Below, piece by piece: positions 33,347 through 42,773 of a stretch of 64,000 nt of DNA. The notes beneath the pieces are model-generated. The model made no database searches. It saw only the letters and a program-made list of their open reading frames with translations, and was not told where the DNA came from. Position 1 is the stretch's first letter; each line of letters starts with the position of its first letter. The stretch comes from Halobacillus_A sp043497005 (lineage in GTDB: Bacteria; Bacillota; Bacilli; Bacillales; Halobacillaceae), in the NCBI RefSeq assembly GCF_043497005.1, contig NZ_JBIEKE010000001.1, positions 372,001 through 436,000 on the forward strand. The letters run 5' to 3'. The translations under genes were made by a program, and so were the position numbers.

Positions 33347-34573
33347 TTGATTCAATTAACGGACGCGCACAAGATAGTGAAGGTAGAGGATGGAACCATT
33401 ACGTCGCCTAAAGGTTTTGTAGCAGGAGGTCTGCACTGCGGTCTGCGACGTTCAAAAAAAGATTTTGGATTATTAATGAGTGTTCAGCCCGCCTCAGCCG
33501 CGGCCGTTTACACCCAAAGTCATTTTCAAGCACCTCCATTGAAAGTTACCCAGGAAAGTATAGCTTCAACTCAAAAGTTACAGGCATTAGTGGTTAATAG
33601 TGCCATTGCTAATGCTTGCACAGGTGAAGAGGGTTTAGTAAATGCCTATAAAATGAGGTCTTTAATTGCAGAACGCTACGTCATACCTGAAGACTATGTA
33701 GCAGTTGCTTCAACTGGAGTCATAGGACAGCAGCTCGAAATGGAAAAAATCGAGCGTGGATCTATGAATGTACACCCATCAAAAGAAGGCGATCATGATT
33801 TTCAGCAAGCTATATTAACAACAGATACATGTGAAAAATCAGCATGCTACCAGCTTGAAGTCGACGGAAAAACCGTAACAGTCGCTGGAGCGGCAAAAGG
33901 GTCGGGGATGATCCATCCAAATATGGCTACTATGCTCGGTTTTATTACGACGGATGCAAAGATTGAGTCGGAACATTTACAAAACGCTTTAAGTCAGTCC
34001 ATAGAAAAATCCTTTAACCAAATAACTGTAGATGGTGAAACTTCAACAAATGATACGGTGTTAACTATGGCTAATGGAACGGTAGATCACCAGGTTTTGA
34101 CACCTGAACATCCACAATGGGAAGCTTTTCAAAAAACGCTTCAGCTCGTATGTGAAGATTTAGCAAAAAAAATTGCTAAAGATGGGGAAGGTGCTACAAA
34201 GTTAATTGAAGTTAACGTTACAGGCGCATTATCGGATGAAGATGCGCGAACTGTTGCTAAGAAAGTTGTAGGGTCCAACTTAGTGAAAACTGCGGTTTAT
34301 GGTGTGGATGCGAACTGGGGAAGGATTGTTGGGGCTGTTGGTCATAGTGATGCTCAAGTAAGCGCTGAAAATTGTGACATTTATATTGAAAGCCAGCTCG
34401 TATTTAGTAAGGGAACACCTTGTGTTTTTTCAGAAGATCAGGCGATTGAAGATATGAGTAAAGAGACCGTAATGATCCACATAGCGCTTAATGAAGGAGC
34501 AGGGTCAGGAACGGCATGGGGGTGTGATTTAACATATGACTATGTCAAAATCAATGCAAGCTACCGAACGTAA
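33347..34573 (+). CDS. argJ: ArgJ, glutamate N-acetyltransferase / ornithine acetyltransferase
   Basis: A 408-residue precursor that cleaves itself into two chains at Ala-Thr in GMIHPNMATMLGFITTDA (about residue 194), leaving Thr as nucleophile. It recycles the acetyl group from acetylornithine to glutamate; many ArgJ proteins also use acetyl-CoA. Other marks are NSAIANACTGEEG near 82 and DGETSTNDT near 228. The start is TTG after AGAGGAAAGGGAGAG. The 3' end overlaps argB by 38 nt, suggesting tight coupling. Confidence 0.96.
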   Translation: MIQLTDAHKIVKVEDGTITSPKGFVAGGLHCGLRRSKKDFGLLMSVQPASAAAVYTQSHFQAPPLKVTQESIASTQKLQALVVNSAIANACTGEEGLVNAYKMRSLIAERYVIPEDYVAVASTGVIGQQLEMEKIERGSMNVHPSKEGDHDFQQAILTTDTCEKSACYQLEVDGKTVTVAGAAKGSGMIHPNMATMLGFITTDAKIESEHLQNALSQSIEKSFNQITVDGETSTNDTVLTMANGTVDHQVLTPEHPQWEAFQKTLQLVCEDLAKKIAKDGEGATKLIEVNVTGALSDEDARTVAKKVVGSNLVKTAVYGVDANWGRIVGAVGHSDAQVSAENCDIYIESQLVFSKGTPCVFSEDQAIEDMSKETVMIHIALNEGAGSGTAWGCDLTYDYVKINASYRT

Positions 34574-35354
34574 TCATAAACCTGTTCTTGTCATAAAGCT
34601 TGGCGGCAGCATGATTGATAAAATTTCAGAAAGCTTTTATAAAAGTTTCTGTAAACTAACGAAGCATTATCAATGTGTAGTGGTGCATGGCGGAGGACCG
34701 GCCATCACCTCCTTACTGGATGATTTAAATATAAAAGGGGAATTTTTTGAAGGTCTTAGAAAAACGACAGCTGAGACACTTGAAGTCGTAACGATGACAT
34801 TAGGCGGTACAGTAAGTGCTCAAGTGACCTCAGCTTTTACAAAACAGGGTGTTCCTTGTGTAGGGCTCAAGGGATCCGATGGCGGACTGCTGAAGGCTAG
34901 GTTTATTAATAAAGAAAAGCTTGGATTTGTAGGAGACATCGAAGAAGTAAACGTAAGCCTTATTCAGCAAATTATTCAACAAAATTATATTCCAGTCATT
35001 GCTCCGTTAGCAACGACAGTGGAAGATCAAATGGTTAATGTGAATGCCGATGTTGCCGCCGCTGCTGTAGCCAGCGCACTTAAAGCAGAAAAGCTGCTCT
35101 ATGTCACCGATGTGCCTGGAATATTACATGAAGGCGAAATTATTTCTCGAACGACTCCTGAAGAAATTCAGCAGCTTATAGCAGACGGGGTAATATACGG
35201 AGGAATGATTCCGAAGGTGAAATCCGCAGTTAATGCTTTATCTTCACATTTAAATGAAGTGCTTATTGTAAGTGGAGAACAATCATTAGTCCAGGGAAAC
35301 GTCATAAAAGGGACAACGATCTATCAAGATGTGAAGGAAGGTGTCGTCAAATGA
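34536..35354 (+). CDS. argB: ArgB, acetylglutamate kinase
   Basis: A 272-residue amino-acid kinase. It has VIKLGGSMID near 20, VVVHGGGPAITSLL near 49, FFEGLRKTTAETLEVV near 70, NVNADVAAAAVASAL near 171 and GGMIPKVKSAVNAL near 222. It phosphorylates N-acetylglutamate in the second step of arginine synthesis. Several ATGs lie within the first 7 codons; the earliest is used. It ends in ATGA, overlapping argD. Confidence 0.95.
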   Translation: MTMSKSMQATERNHKPVLVIKLGGSMIDKISESFYKSFCKLTKHYQCVVVHGGGPAITSLLDDLNIKGEFFEGLRKTTAETLEVVTMTLGGTVSAQVTSAFTKQGVPCVGLKGSDGGLLKARFINKEKLGFVGDIEEVNVSLIQQIIQQNYIPVIAPLATTVEDQMVNVNADVAAAAVASALKAEKLLYVTDVPGILHEGEIISRTTPEEIQQLIADGVIYGGMIPKVKSAVNALSSHLNEVLIVSGEQSLVQGNVIKGTTIYQDVKEGVVK

Positions 35355-36505
35355 GTATTTTTCCAACATATAATCGTTTTCCCCTCACCATTGAGTCGGG
35401 AGAAGGCACAGTCGTTACTGATCATGAAGGAAATCAATATTTAGACTTTGTTTCAGGTATCGCAGTATGTAACTTAGGACACCGTCCTCCTGCAGTAGAA
35501 GAAGCGGTTAAAGAACAGCTGGGCAAAGTGTGGCATGTGTCGAATTTATACGAGATTCCACTTCAACAAGAAGCAGCCGGACTTCTTACTGGAGTGACAA
35601 ATCTAGATTATGCTTTCTTTTGTAATAGCGGGGCTGAAGCAAACGAAGCGGCAATAAAGCTTGCCCGCAAGCATACAGAAAAAGAAAAAATTCTTACGTT
35701 TAAACAGTCGTTCCACGGCCGAACCTTTGCCACGATGAGCGCAACGGGACAGGAAAAAGTACAACAGGGGTTTGGGACTCTGCTTCCCACTTTCGAATAC
35801 TTGCCTTATAACGATGCTGAGGCAGTGTCACAAGTCGATGGTCAAGACATAGCTGCCATTATGGTAGAAGTGATTCAAGGAGAAGGCGGTGTCATTGAAG
35901 GAACTAAGCTTTTTTTACAGGCTGTACAAAATAAATGTAATGAGATAGGTGCTTTGTTGATTATTGATGAAGTGCAAACTGGCATCGGCCGAACAGGAAA
36001 ACCATTTGGCTATCAGCATTTTGAGTTAGATCCGGATATTGTAACTTCAGCGAAAGGGCTGGGGAGTGGTTTTCCTGTCGGTGCTATGCTTGGAAAAGCT
36101 GAACTCGCTGAGACATTTACAGCTGGTTCTCACGGATCTACATTTGGTGGTAATCCGTTAGCTTCTGCAGCGGTGAAAGCGACTCTTCAAACGGTTTTCC
36201 CCGAGCAATTCTTACAAGAAGTACAGGATAAAAGTGACTATTTCAATGAATTGCTTGAGTCTAAGCTGCTGCCTTTGAAAGGCGTTAAAGAAATTAGAGG
36301 AAAAGGCCTTATGATAGGTGTTGAGCTGAATCAGGAAGCGATAAACCTTATTCATAAGCTGCGTGGAAAAGGTCTGTTAGCTGTACTTGCTGGTCCTCAT
36401 GTTATTCGTCTGCTTCCACCATTAAACGTAACGAGTGAAGAATTAGACAAAGCAGTATCCATTCTTGAAGATGTACTTCAGTTAGAGAAAGCGAATCAAT
36501 TGTAA
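35351..36505 (+). CDS. argD: ArgD, acetylornithine aminotransferase
   Basis: Class III PLP aminotransferase of 384 residues. It has FVSGIAVCNLGHRPPAV, FFCNSGAEANEAAIKLAR near 92, FHGRTFATMSATGQEKV near 123, LLIIDEVQTGIGRTGKP near 198 and the PLP lysine in TSAKGLGSGFPVGAM near 237. It makes N-acetylornithine from the semialdehyde. A hairpin of modest quality (CTTTG..GGG / CCC..CAAAG, 36512-36548) lies after it, before the separate carA promoter. Confidence 0.96.
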   Translation: MSIFPTYNRFPLTIESGEGTVVTDHEGNQYLDFVSGIAVCNLGHRPPAVEEAVKEQLGKVWHVSNLYEIPLQQEAAGLLTGVTNLDYAFFCNSGAEANEAAIKLARKHTEKEKILTFKQSFHGRTFATMSATGQEKVQQGFGTLLPTFEYLPYNDAEAVSQVDGQDIAAIMVEVIQGEGGVIEGTKLFLQAVQNKCNEIGALLIIDEVQTGIGRTGKPFGYQHFELDPDIVTSAKGLGSGFPVGAMLGKAELAETFTAGSHGSTFGGNPLASAAVKATLQTVFPEQFLQEVQDKSDYFNELLESKLLPLKGVKEIRGKGLMIGVELNQEAINLIHKLRGKGLLAVLAGPHVIRLLPPLNVTSEELDKAVSILEDVLQLEKANQL

Positions 36506-36547
36506 TTCAAATGCTTTGTCGGGGAAGAGTGCGATCGGCCCTGCAAA

Positions 36548-36599
36548 GTATTTTTACGCAAACATATGTATAAAAATACTGAATAATTAATAAAAATAC
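36548..36599 (+). promoter_or_regulatory. carA upstream region with paired ArgR/AhrC-type boxes
   Basis: ATAAAAATAC occurs at 36570-36579 and at 36590-36599, exactly 20 bp apart as at argC. A reverse-oriented near match, GTATTTTTAC, lies at 36548. The carA ribosome site follows at 36602. These sites imply an internal, arginine-controlled promoter before carAB. Confidence 0.6.
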
Positions 36600-36614
36600 G
36601 GCGAGGTGTAGAAG

Positions 36615-37679
36615 ATGCAGGGGTTCTTAACTTTACAAGAAGGTCAGAGCTTTCAAGGAGAGGCTTCTGACCACTGGGAGACACCGGTAGAGGGAGAGGT
36701 TGTTTTCTTTACAGGTATGACAGGCTATCAAGAGGTTTTAACAGACCCTTCCTATAAAGGGCAGATCGTTGTGTTTACCTATCCATTAATTGGTAACTAT
36801 GGAATCAATGAAGATGATTTTGAAAGTGAAAAGCCGCAGGTAAGCGGAGTGGTCATGATGCAATGTGCGGAGACAGCTTATCATTACCAGGCGACCACTT
36901 CTTTAAAAGATTATTTGAATAAGTGGAACGTCCCGTTCTTAACGGAAGTGGATACGAGAGAAGTTACGAAGTCTATTCGCAGTGAAGGCACGTGCCAGGC
37001 AGTACTAGGCCACCAAGCGCTAAAACCGTCAGATACAAAAACAGTTGGTCAGATTTATCAGGCGTCAAAACAGAAAGGGGCTGCTTATGGTGAGGGGGCT
37101 CGTCATATTGCAGTGATCGATTTTGGTTATAAAGGGTCAATTGTGGATCAGCTCGTAGAAAAAGGGGTGCGAGTTTCAGTCGTTCCTTTTACGAATGTGC
37201 ATAAGGTTCACGAGCTAAATCCAGATGGGGTCGTCTTATCGAATGGACCAGGCGACCCTAAAGACGCGACAAAATTCTTATCTGAGATAAAAGGAGTACT
37301 CGAGCAGTATCCGTCGTTAGGTATTTGCTTTGGTCATCAAGTGATTGCATTAGCCTATGGAGCAGATACGAAGAAGCTTACTTTTGGACATCGCGGGGCA
37401 AACCATCCTGTAAAAGATGTTCAAACAGGACGGGTGTTTATCACCTCCCAAAATCATAACTATGTCGTAGATGATGCGAGTTTAGAAAATACCGTGCTGG
37501 AAGTAAGTTTTAGTCACGTGAATGACGGGTCAGTAGAAGGATTAATGCATCCGTCTAAACCAATTCTATCGGCTCAGTTTCACCCTGAAGCCAGTCCAGG
37601 ACCAGAAGATGCCTTATGGTTATTTGATGAATTCTTCACAAGTCTGAACAAAAAGAAAGGAGTGCAGATGTATGCCTAA
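36615..37679 (+). CDS. carA: CarA, carbamoyl-phosphate synthase small subunit (arginine-linked)
   Basis: Glutamine amidotransferase subunit of 354 residues. The class I triad is visible: Cys in LGICFGHQVIALAYG near 241, and His-Glu in AQFHPEASPGPEDA near 326. The N-terminal domain shows GEVVFFTGMTGYQEVLTDPS. It feeds ammonia to CarB. Position between argD and argF marks it as the arginine-specific enzyme rather than the pyrimidine one (pyrAA), which is usually encoded with pyr genes. It overlaps carB by 8 nt. Confidence 0.95.
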   Translation: MQGFLTLQEGQSFQGEASDHWETPVEGEVVFFTGMTGYQEVLTDPSYKGQIVVFTYPLIGNYGINEDDFESEKPQVSGVVMMQCAETAYHYQATTSLKDYLNKWNVPFLTEVDTREVTKSIRSEGTCQAVLGHQALKPSDTKTVGQIYQASKQKGAAYGEGARHIAVIDFGYKGSIVDQLVEKGVRVSVVPFTNVHKVHELNPDGVVLSNGPGDPKDATKFLSEIKGVLEQYPSLGICFGHQVIALAYGADTKKLTFGHRGANHPVKDVQTGRVFITSQNHNYVVDDASLENTVLEVSFSHVNDGSVEGLMHPSKPILSAQFHPEASPGPEDALWLFDEFFTSLNKKKGVQMYA

Positions 37680-40600
37680 GAAAGTTCTTGTTATAGGATC
37701 AGGACCAATCGTCATTGGTCAAGCAGCAGAATTTGATTATTCGGGCACACAAGGCTGCCTTGCACTCAAAGAAGAAGGGCATGAAGTTGTACTCGTTAAT
37801 AACAATCCTGCGACCATCATGACAGATAATGAAATCGCCGATAAGGTGTACTGTGAACCATTAACGGTGCAAAGCGTCGAAGCCATTATAAAAAAAGAAA
37901 AGCCCGATTCTGTTTTGGCAGGTCTTGGCGGTCAGACTGGACTGAACTTAGCCGTAGAAATGAATAAGCATGATTTGTTTGCAAAATATGATCTTGAGCT
38001 CCTTGGAACGAGTGTCCAATCGATCCAACAAGGAGAAGATCGAGAGCTGTTCCGTGAACTAATGGATGAATTGCAGCAGCCCGTGCCGGAAAGTGAAGTC
38101 ATTGCCAGTGTGGAAGAAGCATTGAACTTTACCGCTAAATTTGGTTATCCCGTCATCAGCCGTCCGGCTTATACATTAGGGGGCCGAGGAGGCGGTATTG
38201 TTGATAATGAGGAAGAGTTAACAGAATTGGTTGCGAACGGACTTAAGGCAAGTCCAATTGGCCAGGTCATCCTTGAGAAAAGCATCGCCGGATTTAAAGA
38301 AGTAGAGTATGAAGTAATGCGTGATGTAAATGGCACATGCATCAGTGTTTGTAATATGGAAAACTTTGATCCCGTTGGGGTGCACACAGGAGATTCAATC
38401 GTAGTCGCTCCGTCTCAGACGCTTACGGATCAGGAATATCAAATGCTAAGAACCGCGGCCTTTACGATCATTTCAGCTCTCGATGTTATCGGCGGCTGTA
38501 ACGTGCAGCTTGCGCTCGATCCCCATAGTAAAAAATATTACGTCATTGAAGTGAACCCGCGAGTCAGCCGGTCTTCCGCGCTGGCATCTAAAGCGACAGG
38601 TTATCCAATCGCTAAAATGGCGACGAAGCTGGCGCTTGGCTTTCAATTAGATGAACTAATCAACCCATTAACAGGAACAACATATGCGAGCTTCGAGCCA
38701 GCCCTGGACTACGTTGTCGTAAAGTTCCCGAGGTGGCCGTTTGACAAGTTCTCTAATGCTGATCGTAAACTAGGGACGAAAATGAAAGCAACAGGTGAAG
38801 TCATGGCAATTGATCGCACGCTCGAAGGAGCTTTCCAAAAGGCTGTAGCCTCCCTTGATCAAACCATTCCTGAAATCCCTGAAGAGCAATTTGAAGAACA
38901 CTTAACCAAGCCCACAGATTTAAGATATTTCACAATTGTAGAGATGTTGAAGCAGGGGAATACGATAAAAGAAATTCATGAAAAAACAGCGATTGATTTA
39001 TTTTTCTTGCAGGTTGTTGCGAATCTCGTGCAGATGGAGCAGCAGATTAAAACGCAGGATCTAGATGCAAAAGTATTGAAAACTTCTAAAATTCAAGGTT
39101 TCACTGATAAGAAGATTGCCGAGCTTAAAGATATAAGTGAAACTGAAGTGAAGCAAATGCGAAATCAATTAGGTGTTAAGCCGAGTTACAAAATGGTGGA
39201 TACATGTGCAGCGGAATTTGAAGCGGCAACGAACTATGTGTATACCACTTATTCAGGAACGAACGAAATCGAGCCGCTTTCTGCAAATAAAAAAGCGTTA
39301 ATAGTTGGCTCTGGCCCCATTCGAATAGGCCAGGGTGTTGAGTTCGATTACAGTGCAGTAAAAGCCATACAAAGTCTGCAGAAGCTGGGATGGACCACGG
39401 TGATGATCAACAACAACCCAGAAACCGTGAGCACTGACTATACGACAGCAGACCGTCTATATTTTGATCCGATTAATAAAGAGGTCATTGAATCCATTGT
39501 TGAGCATGAAGATATTGATCTCGTCTTTACTCAATTTGGAGGGCAAACAGCGATTAATATTGCAGATGAATTAAGTGAAGCAGGGATCCCTCTCGCTGGA
39601 GTAGATGTAGATACCATTGCTCAACTTGAAGATCGGGAACAATTTTACTCTGTATTACAAAGCATAGATGTACCGCACATTCCAGGGGAAATGTGCCATA
39701 CGATGAGCGAAGCGCTTGAAGCAGCAAGTTCATATGAGTATCCGCTGCTTTGCCGTCCATCGTACGTCATTGGCGGCCAGGGTATGGTAAAGGTAGAAAA
39801 TGAACAGCAATTAAAATCAGCTCTAGAGGAAACAGATGAGCGGCACTATCCAATAGTCCTCGATCAGTTTATGACGGGAAGCGAAGCGGAAATTGATCTT
39901 GTTGCGGATGGAGAGAACGTATTTATTCCGGAAATCATGGAGCATGTAGAGCCGGCAGGCGTTCACTCAGGTGACAGCATGGCACTTTTCCCGGCTCAAA
40001 ACCTCCCACCTGCTGTTAAAGCTACTCTTAGGGATTATGCACAAAAAATTGTACAAAAGGTGAACTATAAAGGATTAATGAACATTCAATTTTTAATATC
40101 AGAGGGAACGGTCTACGTCTTAGAAGTTAATCCGCGTGCCAGTCGTACGGTTCCAATCATTAGCAAAGTGTCTGACGTATCGATGGTCGATCTCGCTGTG
40201 AAAGTTCTTGTGACGGAGTCAGGGAACTCTCTTCAGGATGTTCCACAGCCGGTTATTCAAAAAGCAGCCGTAAAATATCCGTTATTTTCTTCTCATGCGC
40301 TTCCTGAACTCGACCATAAACTCGGTGCCAATATGCTTTCTACGGGGGAAGGAATGTGCCTTGCTGATACAGTAGAAGGAGCGATGGCTAAAGTATTTGA
40401 ACATCTTCCTAATCTGTATGAGAAGGAGAATGTATGCTTAATCGAATCTAATAGCTTTGTGAAAGGAAAGTCGAGCGATTTAAATTTTATTGAATGGATT
40501 GAATTAAAAGAAGCTAAGGTTTATATGAACAATGGAAATACAGAGGAAGATTCACTAAAAAGAGTGCAAGCATTAAAAGCCGGGGTGACTGTATTTACAC

Positions 40601-40695
40601 AAGTTACAACATTTAATGCTTACGTTGATTCACTAGCCCACAACCCTTATCAACCAACCCCGCTGCCTGGGAGTAAAGAAAAGGAGTGCGTGTAA
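37672..40695 (+). CDS. carB: CarB, carbamoyl-phosphate synthase large subunit (arginine-linked)
   Basis: A 1007-residue protein with two homologous ATP-grasp halves. The first starts VLVIGSGPIVIGQAAEFDYSG; the second starts LIVGSGPIRIGQGVEFDYS near 543. Both halves carry NNNP(A/E)T and an EVNPR(V/A)SR(S/T) metal/ATP site. The C-terminal allosteric domain is short, making the protein smaller than pyrimidine-type subunits of about 1070 residues. That fits an enzyme controlled by arginine rather than by UMP. It makes carbamoyl phosphate for ArgF. The stop overlaps the argF ATG by one base. Confidence 0.95.
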   Translation: MPKKVLVIGSGPIVIGQAAEFDYSGTQGCLALKEEGHEVVLVNNNPATIMTDNEIADKVYCEPLTVQSVEAIIKKEKPDSVLAGLGGQTGLNLAVEMNKHDLFAKYDLELLGTSVQSIQQGEDRELFRELMDELQQPVPESEVIASVEEALNFTAKFGYPVISRPAYTLGGRGGGIVDNEEELTELVANGLKASPIGQVILEKSIAGFKEVEYEVMRDVNGTCISVCNMENFDPVGVHTGDSIVVAPSQTLTDQEYQMLRTAAFTIISALDVIGGCNVQLALDPHSKKYYVIEVNPRVSRSSALASKATGYPIAKMATKLALGFQLDELINPLTGTTYASFEPALDYVVVKFPRWPFDKFSNADRKLGTKMKATGEVMAIDRTLEGAFQKAVASLDQTIPEIPEEQFEEHLTKPTDLRYFTIVEMLKQGNTIKEIHEKTAIDLFFLQVVANLVQMEQQIKTQDLDAKVLKTSKIQGFTDKKIAELKDISETEVKQMRNQLGVKPSYKMVDTCAAEFEAATNYVYTTYSGTNEIEPLSANKKALIVGSGPIRIGQGVEFDYSAVKAIQSLQKLGWTTVMINNNPETVSTDYTTADRLYFDPINKEVIESIVEHEDIDLVFTQFGGQTAINIADELSEAGIPLAGVDVDTIAQLEDREQFYSVLQSIDVPHIPGEMCHTMSEALEAASSYEYPLLCRPSYVIGGQGMVKVENEQQLKSALEETDERHYPIVLDQFMTGSEAEIDLVADGENVFIPEIMEHVEPAGVHSGDSMALFPAQNLPPAVKATLRDYAQKIVQKVNYKGLMNIQFLISEGTVYVLEVNPRASRTVPIISKVSDVSMVDLAVKVLVTESGNSLQDVPQPVIQKAAVKYPLFSSHALPELDHKLGANMLSTGEGMCLADTVEGAMAKVFEHLPNLYEKENVCLIESNSFVKGKSSDLNFIEWIELKEAKVYMNNGNTEEDSLKRVQALKAGVTVFTQVTTFNAYVDSLAHNPYQPTPLPGSKEKECV

Positions 40696-41657
40696 TGAAC
40701 TTAATGGAAATGATGACAACTACTAACCACGCCTTAAAAGGTAAAGACGTATTGACATGGTTGGATTTTACTCAAAAGGACGTATCACAGCTGCTGGCGC
40801 AGGCACAAGATTTAAAAGAGAACCCGCACAACAGCATGTTAAGCGGAAAAACCTTAGGGATGATTTTTGAAAAATCCTCTACCCGCACACGAGTCTCCTT
40901 TGAAGTGGGAATGGTTCAGATGGGAGGGCATGCCCTGTATCTAAACAGTCGTGATATTCAAATCGGCCGCGGGGAAACGATTGCTGATACTGCCCAGGTG
41001 CTATCAGGCTACGTAGATGCAATTATGTACCGAACCACTTCCCATGAAAAGCTGGCAGAATTGGCTGAACATGCTTCAATACCAGTCATTAACGGACTTT
41101 GCGATATTTATCATCCATGTCAGGCACTAGCTGATGTATTTACGATCCTTGAGTTAAAAGGGCGTTTATGCGGTGTTAAAATTGTTTATATCGGTGATGG
41201 AAACAACGTCGCTCATTCGTTAATGATCTTATCTGCAATGATGGGGATGGAGGTTGTTGTCGCTTCTCCGAAAGGCTACGAACCGGACCCGGCGATCGTG
41301 AAAAAAGCAGAAGAGGTAGCCAAGGAGAACAGTGGATCTGTGCAAGTGGAGAATGATCCAGCTATAGCTGTCCGAGGAGCAGACGTCATTTATACAGATG
41401 TTTGGACCAGCATGGGGCAAGAAGCAGAAGCAGAAGAACGTTTAAAAGCTCTTGCTGATTATCAAGTGAATGATGACTTGCTTAAAATCGCAAAAGAGGA
41501 TGTAAGCTTTTTACACTGCCTTCCTGCTCACAGAGAAGAAGAAGTGACGGCATCCGTGATCGACGGTGTTCATTCTGCAGTATTCCAGCAAGCGGAAAAT
41601 AGACTGCACGTTCAAAAAGCGATCTTGCAATCTGTAATCGGGAACCCGAACTCATAA
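40695..41657 (+). CDS. argF: ArgF, ornithine carbamoyltransferase
   Basis: A 320-residue enzyme converting ornithine and carbamoyl phosphate to citrulline. Signatures are the carbamoyl-phosphate loop FEKSSTRTRVSFEVGM near 58, the HPCQALADVFTI segment near 139 and HCLPAHREEEV near 276. ATG 40695 has AAGGAG 8 nt upstream and overlaps the carB stop as TAATG. It ends the operon. argG and argH are not adjacent, as also in B. subtilis. Confidence 0.96.
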   Translation: MNLMEMMTTTNHALKGKDVLTWLDFTQKDVSQLLAQAQDLKENPHNSMLSGKTLGMIFEKSSTRTRVSFEVGMVQMGGHALYLNSRDIQIGRGETIADTAQVLSGYVDAIMYRTTSHEKLAELAEHASIPVINGLCDIYHPCQALADVFTILELKGRLCGVKIVYIGDGNNVAHSLMILSAMMGMEVVVASPKGYEPDPAIVKKAEEVAKENSGSVQVENDPAIAVRGADVIYTDVWTSMGQEAEAEERLKALADYQVNDDLLKIAKEDVSFLHCLPAHREEEVTASVIDGVHSAVFQQAENRLHVQKAILQSVIGNPNS

Positions 41658-41685
41658 CGTGCAATAGATAAATAATATGATGGAA

Positions 41686-41760
41686 CGAGGCTGGGACCAA
41701 ACTGAATAAGGCATTAAATAATCCGAACGATTTTATTTAAATCAGTTCGGTTTATTTTTG
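41686..41760 (+). repeat. Hairpin repeat family, copy 4 (after argF)
   Basis: CGAGGCTGGGACCAAACTGAATAAGG box, then AATCCGAAC (41720-41728) and GTTCGG (41745-41750), followed by TTTATTTTTG. It probably terminates the arginine operon. Confidence 0.75.
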
Positions 41761-41767
41761 TGGCTCC

Positions 41768-41833
41768 GGGTACCAGGTACCGAAATCACACTTGGCACTT
41801 CACTCTTTTACAGCTTTTCGGTACCTGGTACCC
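41768..41833. repeat. 18-bp perfect inverted repeat of GGTACC type
   Basis: GGGTACCAGGTACCGAAA (41768-41785) and TTTCGGTACCTGGTACCC (41816-41833) are exact reverse complements around a 30-nt spacer. The core also occurs at 3261. No T run follows on either strand, so it is not a standard terminator. The 41834-42036 stretch after it shows nothing else recognisable. Confidence 0.75.
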
Positions 41834-42036
41834 TTATGCGGACTCGTTGTATTAAGAGCGTACTGGTCACTTAGTTTTACATAATTATGTCGATTAAAAT
41901 CGGACGTGTATCTTTGGTCGTATCGTATGAAAAGAAAAATAGATCCAACCGTTCATTTTCCATAATTTAGGTTTTGTAAAAGCCCGAGGGGGAATGTTGG
42001 CATTGTAAGAAAAATTTGAGGAGGTTTTTAAAAGAG

Positions 42037-42489
42037 ATGGGTATTACAGTGAGAGAAAGGTTAACCACTTCTGGCCTGGAGAGTTTACGAACGGCAGCAG
42101 TATTAGAGTTCACAGAAGAAGTGTTCGAGTCAGGTAACTTTCGGTCTTTAGAAGTTCTTACTCCTGAACAGCAGCAGCTGTTTATTGTGAATCGAAATGA
42201 CCGCACCCTTACGATTCTAAGTGTTGATGCAAAGATGAATGTGACGAAAGAAACCTTGTTTATAGAACAAATCATCTCGATGAAGGAATATTTTGAGAAC
42301 TACAGCCTGGTGGACAATACCGCTCCTGGAAAAATTGAAATTGTATTTATGGGAGGACGTGTACTGGAAATTGAACCCCGTCTTTCACTTTTACATGAAG
42401 AAAATTATAAAGACCCTGAAATCTCCACTCAAATGCATGAAGACTTTGAATTATTTATCGCAGCCTTAAAAAGTACAGTAATATTGTAG
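42037..42489 (+). CDS. Conserved-looking protein of unknown function
   Basis: About 150 residues, soluble and mildly acidic, with no signal peptide or membrane helix. The N-terminal part (ITVRERLTTSGLESLRTAAV) is helical; the middle (LFIVNRNDRTLTILSVDAKM) looks like beta strands. Composition and codon use match neighbouring genes. AGGAGG lies 12 nt before ATG 42037, slightly far; TTG 42016 is the alternative but lies before that site. I do not recognise the family. It is flanked on both sides by copies of the hairpin repeat. Confidence 0.6.
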   Translation: MGITVRERLTTSGLESLRTAAVLEFTEEVFESGNFRSLEVLTPEQQQLFIVNRNDRTLTILSVDAKMNVTKETLFIEQIISMKEYFENYSLVDNTAPGKIEIVFMGGRVLEIEPRLSLLHEENYKDPEISTQMHEDFELFIAALKSTVIL

Positions 42490-42506
42490 GCAAAGATCTA
42501 ATTACG

Positions 42507-42620
42507 ATAGGCTGAGACTAAACTAATAAAGAATAAAAACATCCGAACGATTCTAATGATATTCGTTCGGATGTTTTTTGTTATCTACCACCGCTCTGCC
42601 AAAATACTTCGGTAATGATC
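42507..42620 (+). repeat. Hairpin repeat family, copy 5, with 3' extension
   Basis: AGGCTGAGACTAAACTAATAAAG box, stem CATCCGAACGA (42540-42550)/TCGTTCGGATG (42563-42573), then TTTTTTG. The next segment, CCACCGCTCTGCCAAAATAC, matches the extension after copy 3. It serves as terminator of the preceding gene. Confidence 0.8.
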
Positions 42621-42773
42621 TGTGTTTACAAATCTTCGTTTTTAAACATCACTGCATTATTTATGTCCAAGCCTTACTTTTAAGCAATTGTATTTTAGAA
42701 GGTTATTTGGTGTTTTTGTTGAATAGTAAAAATATATACCATTCATCGTTTATTGAAGGAAAGGTGACTTCTC

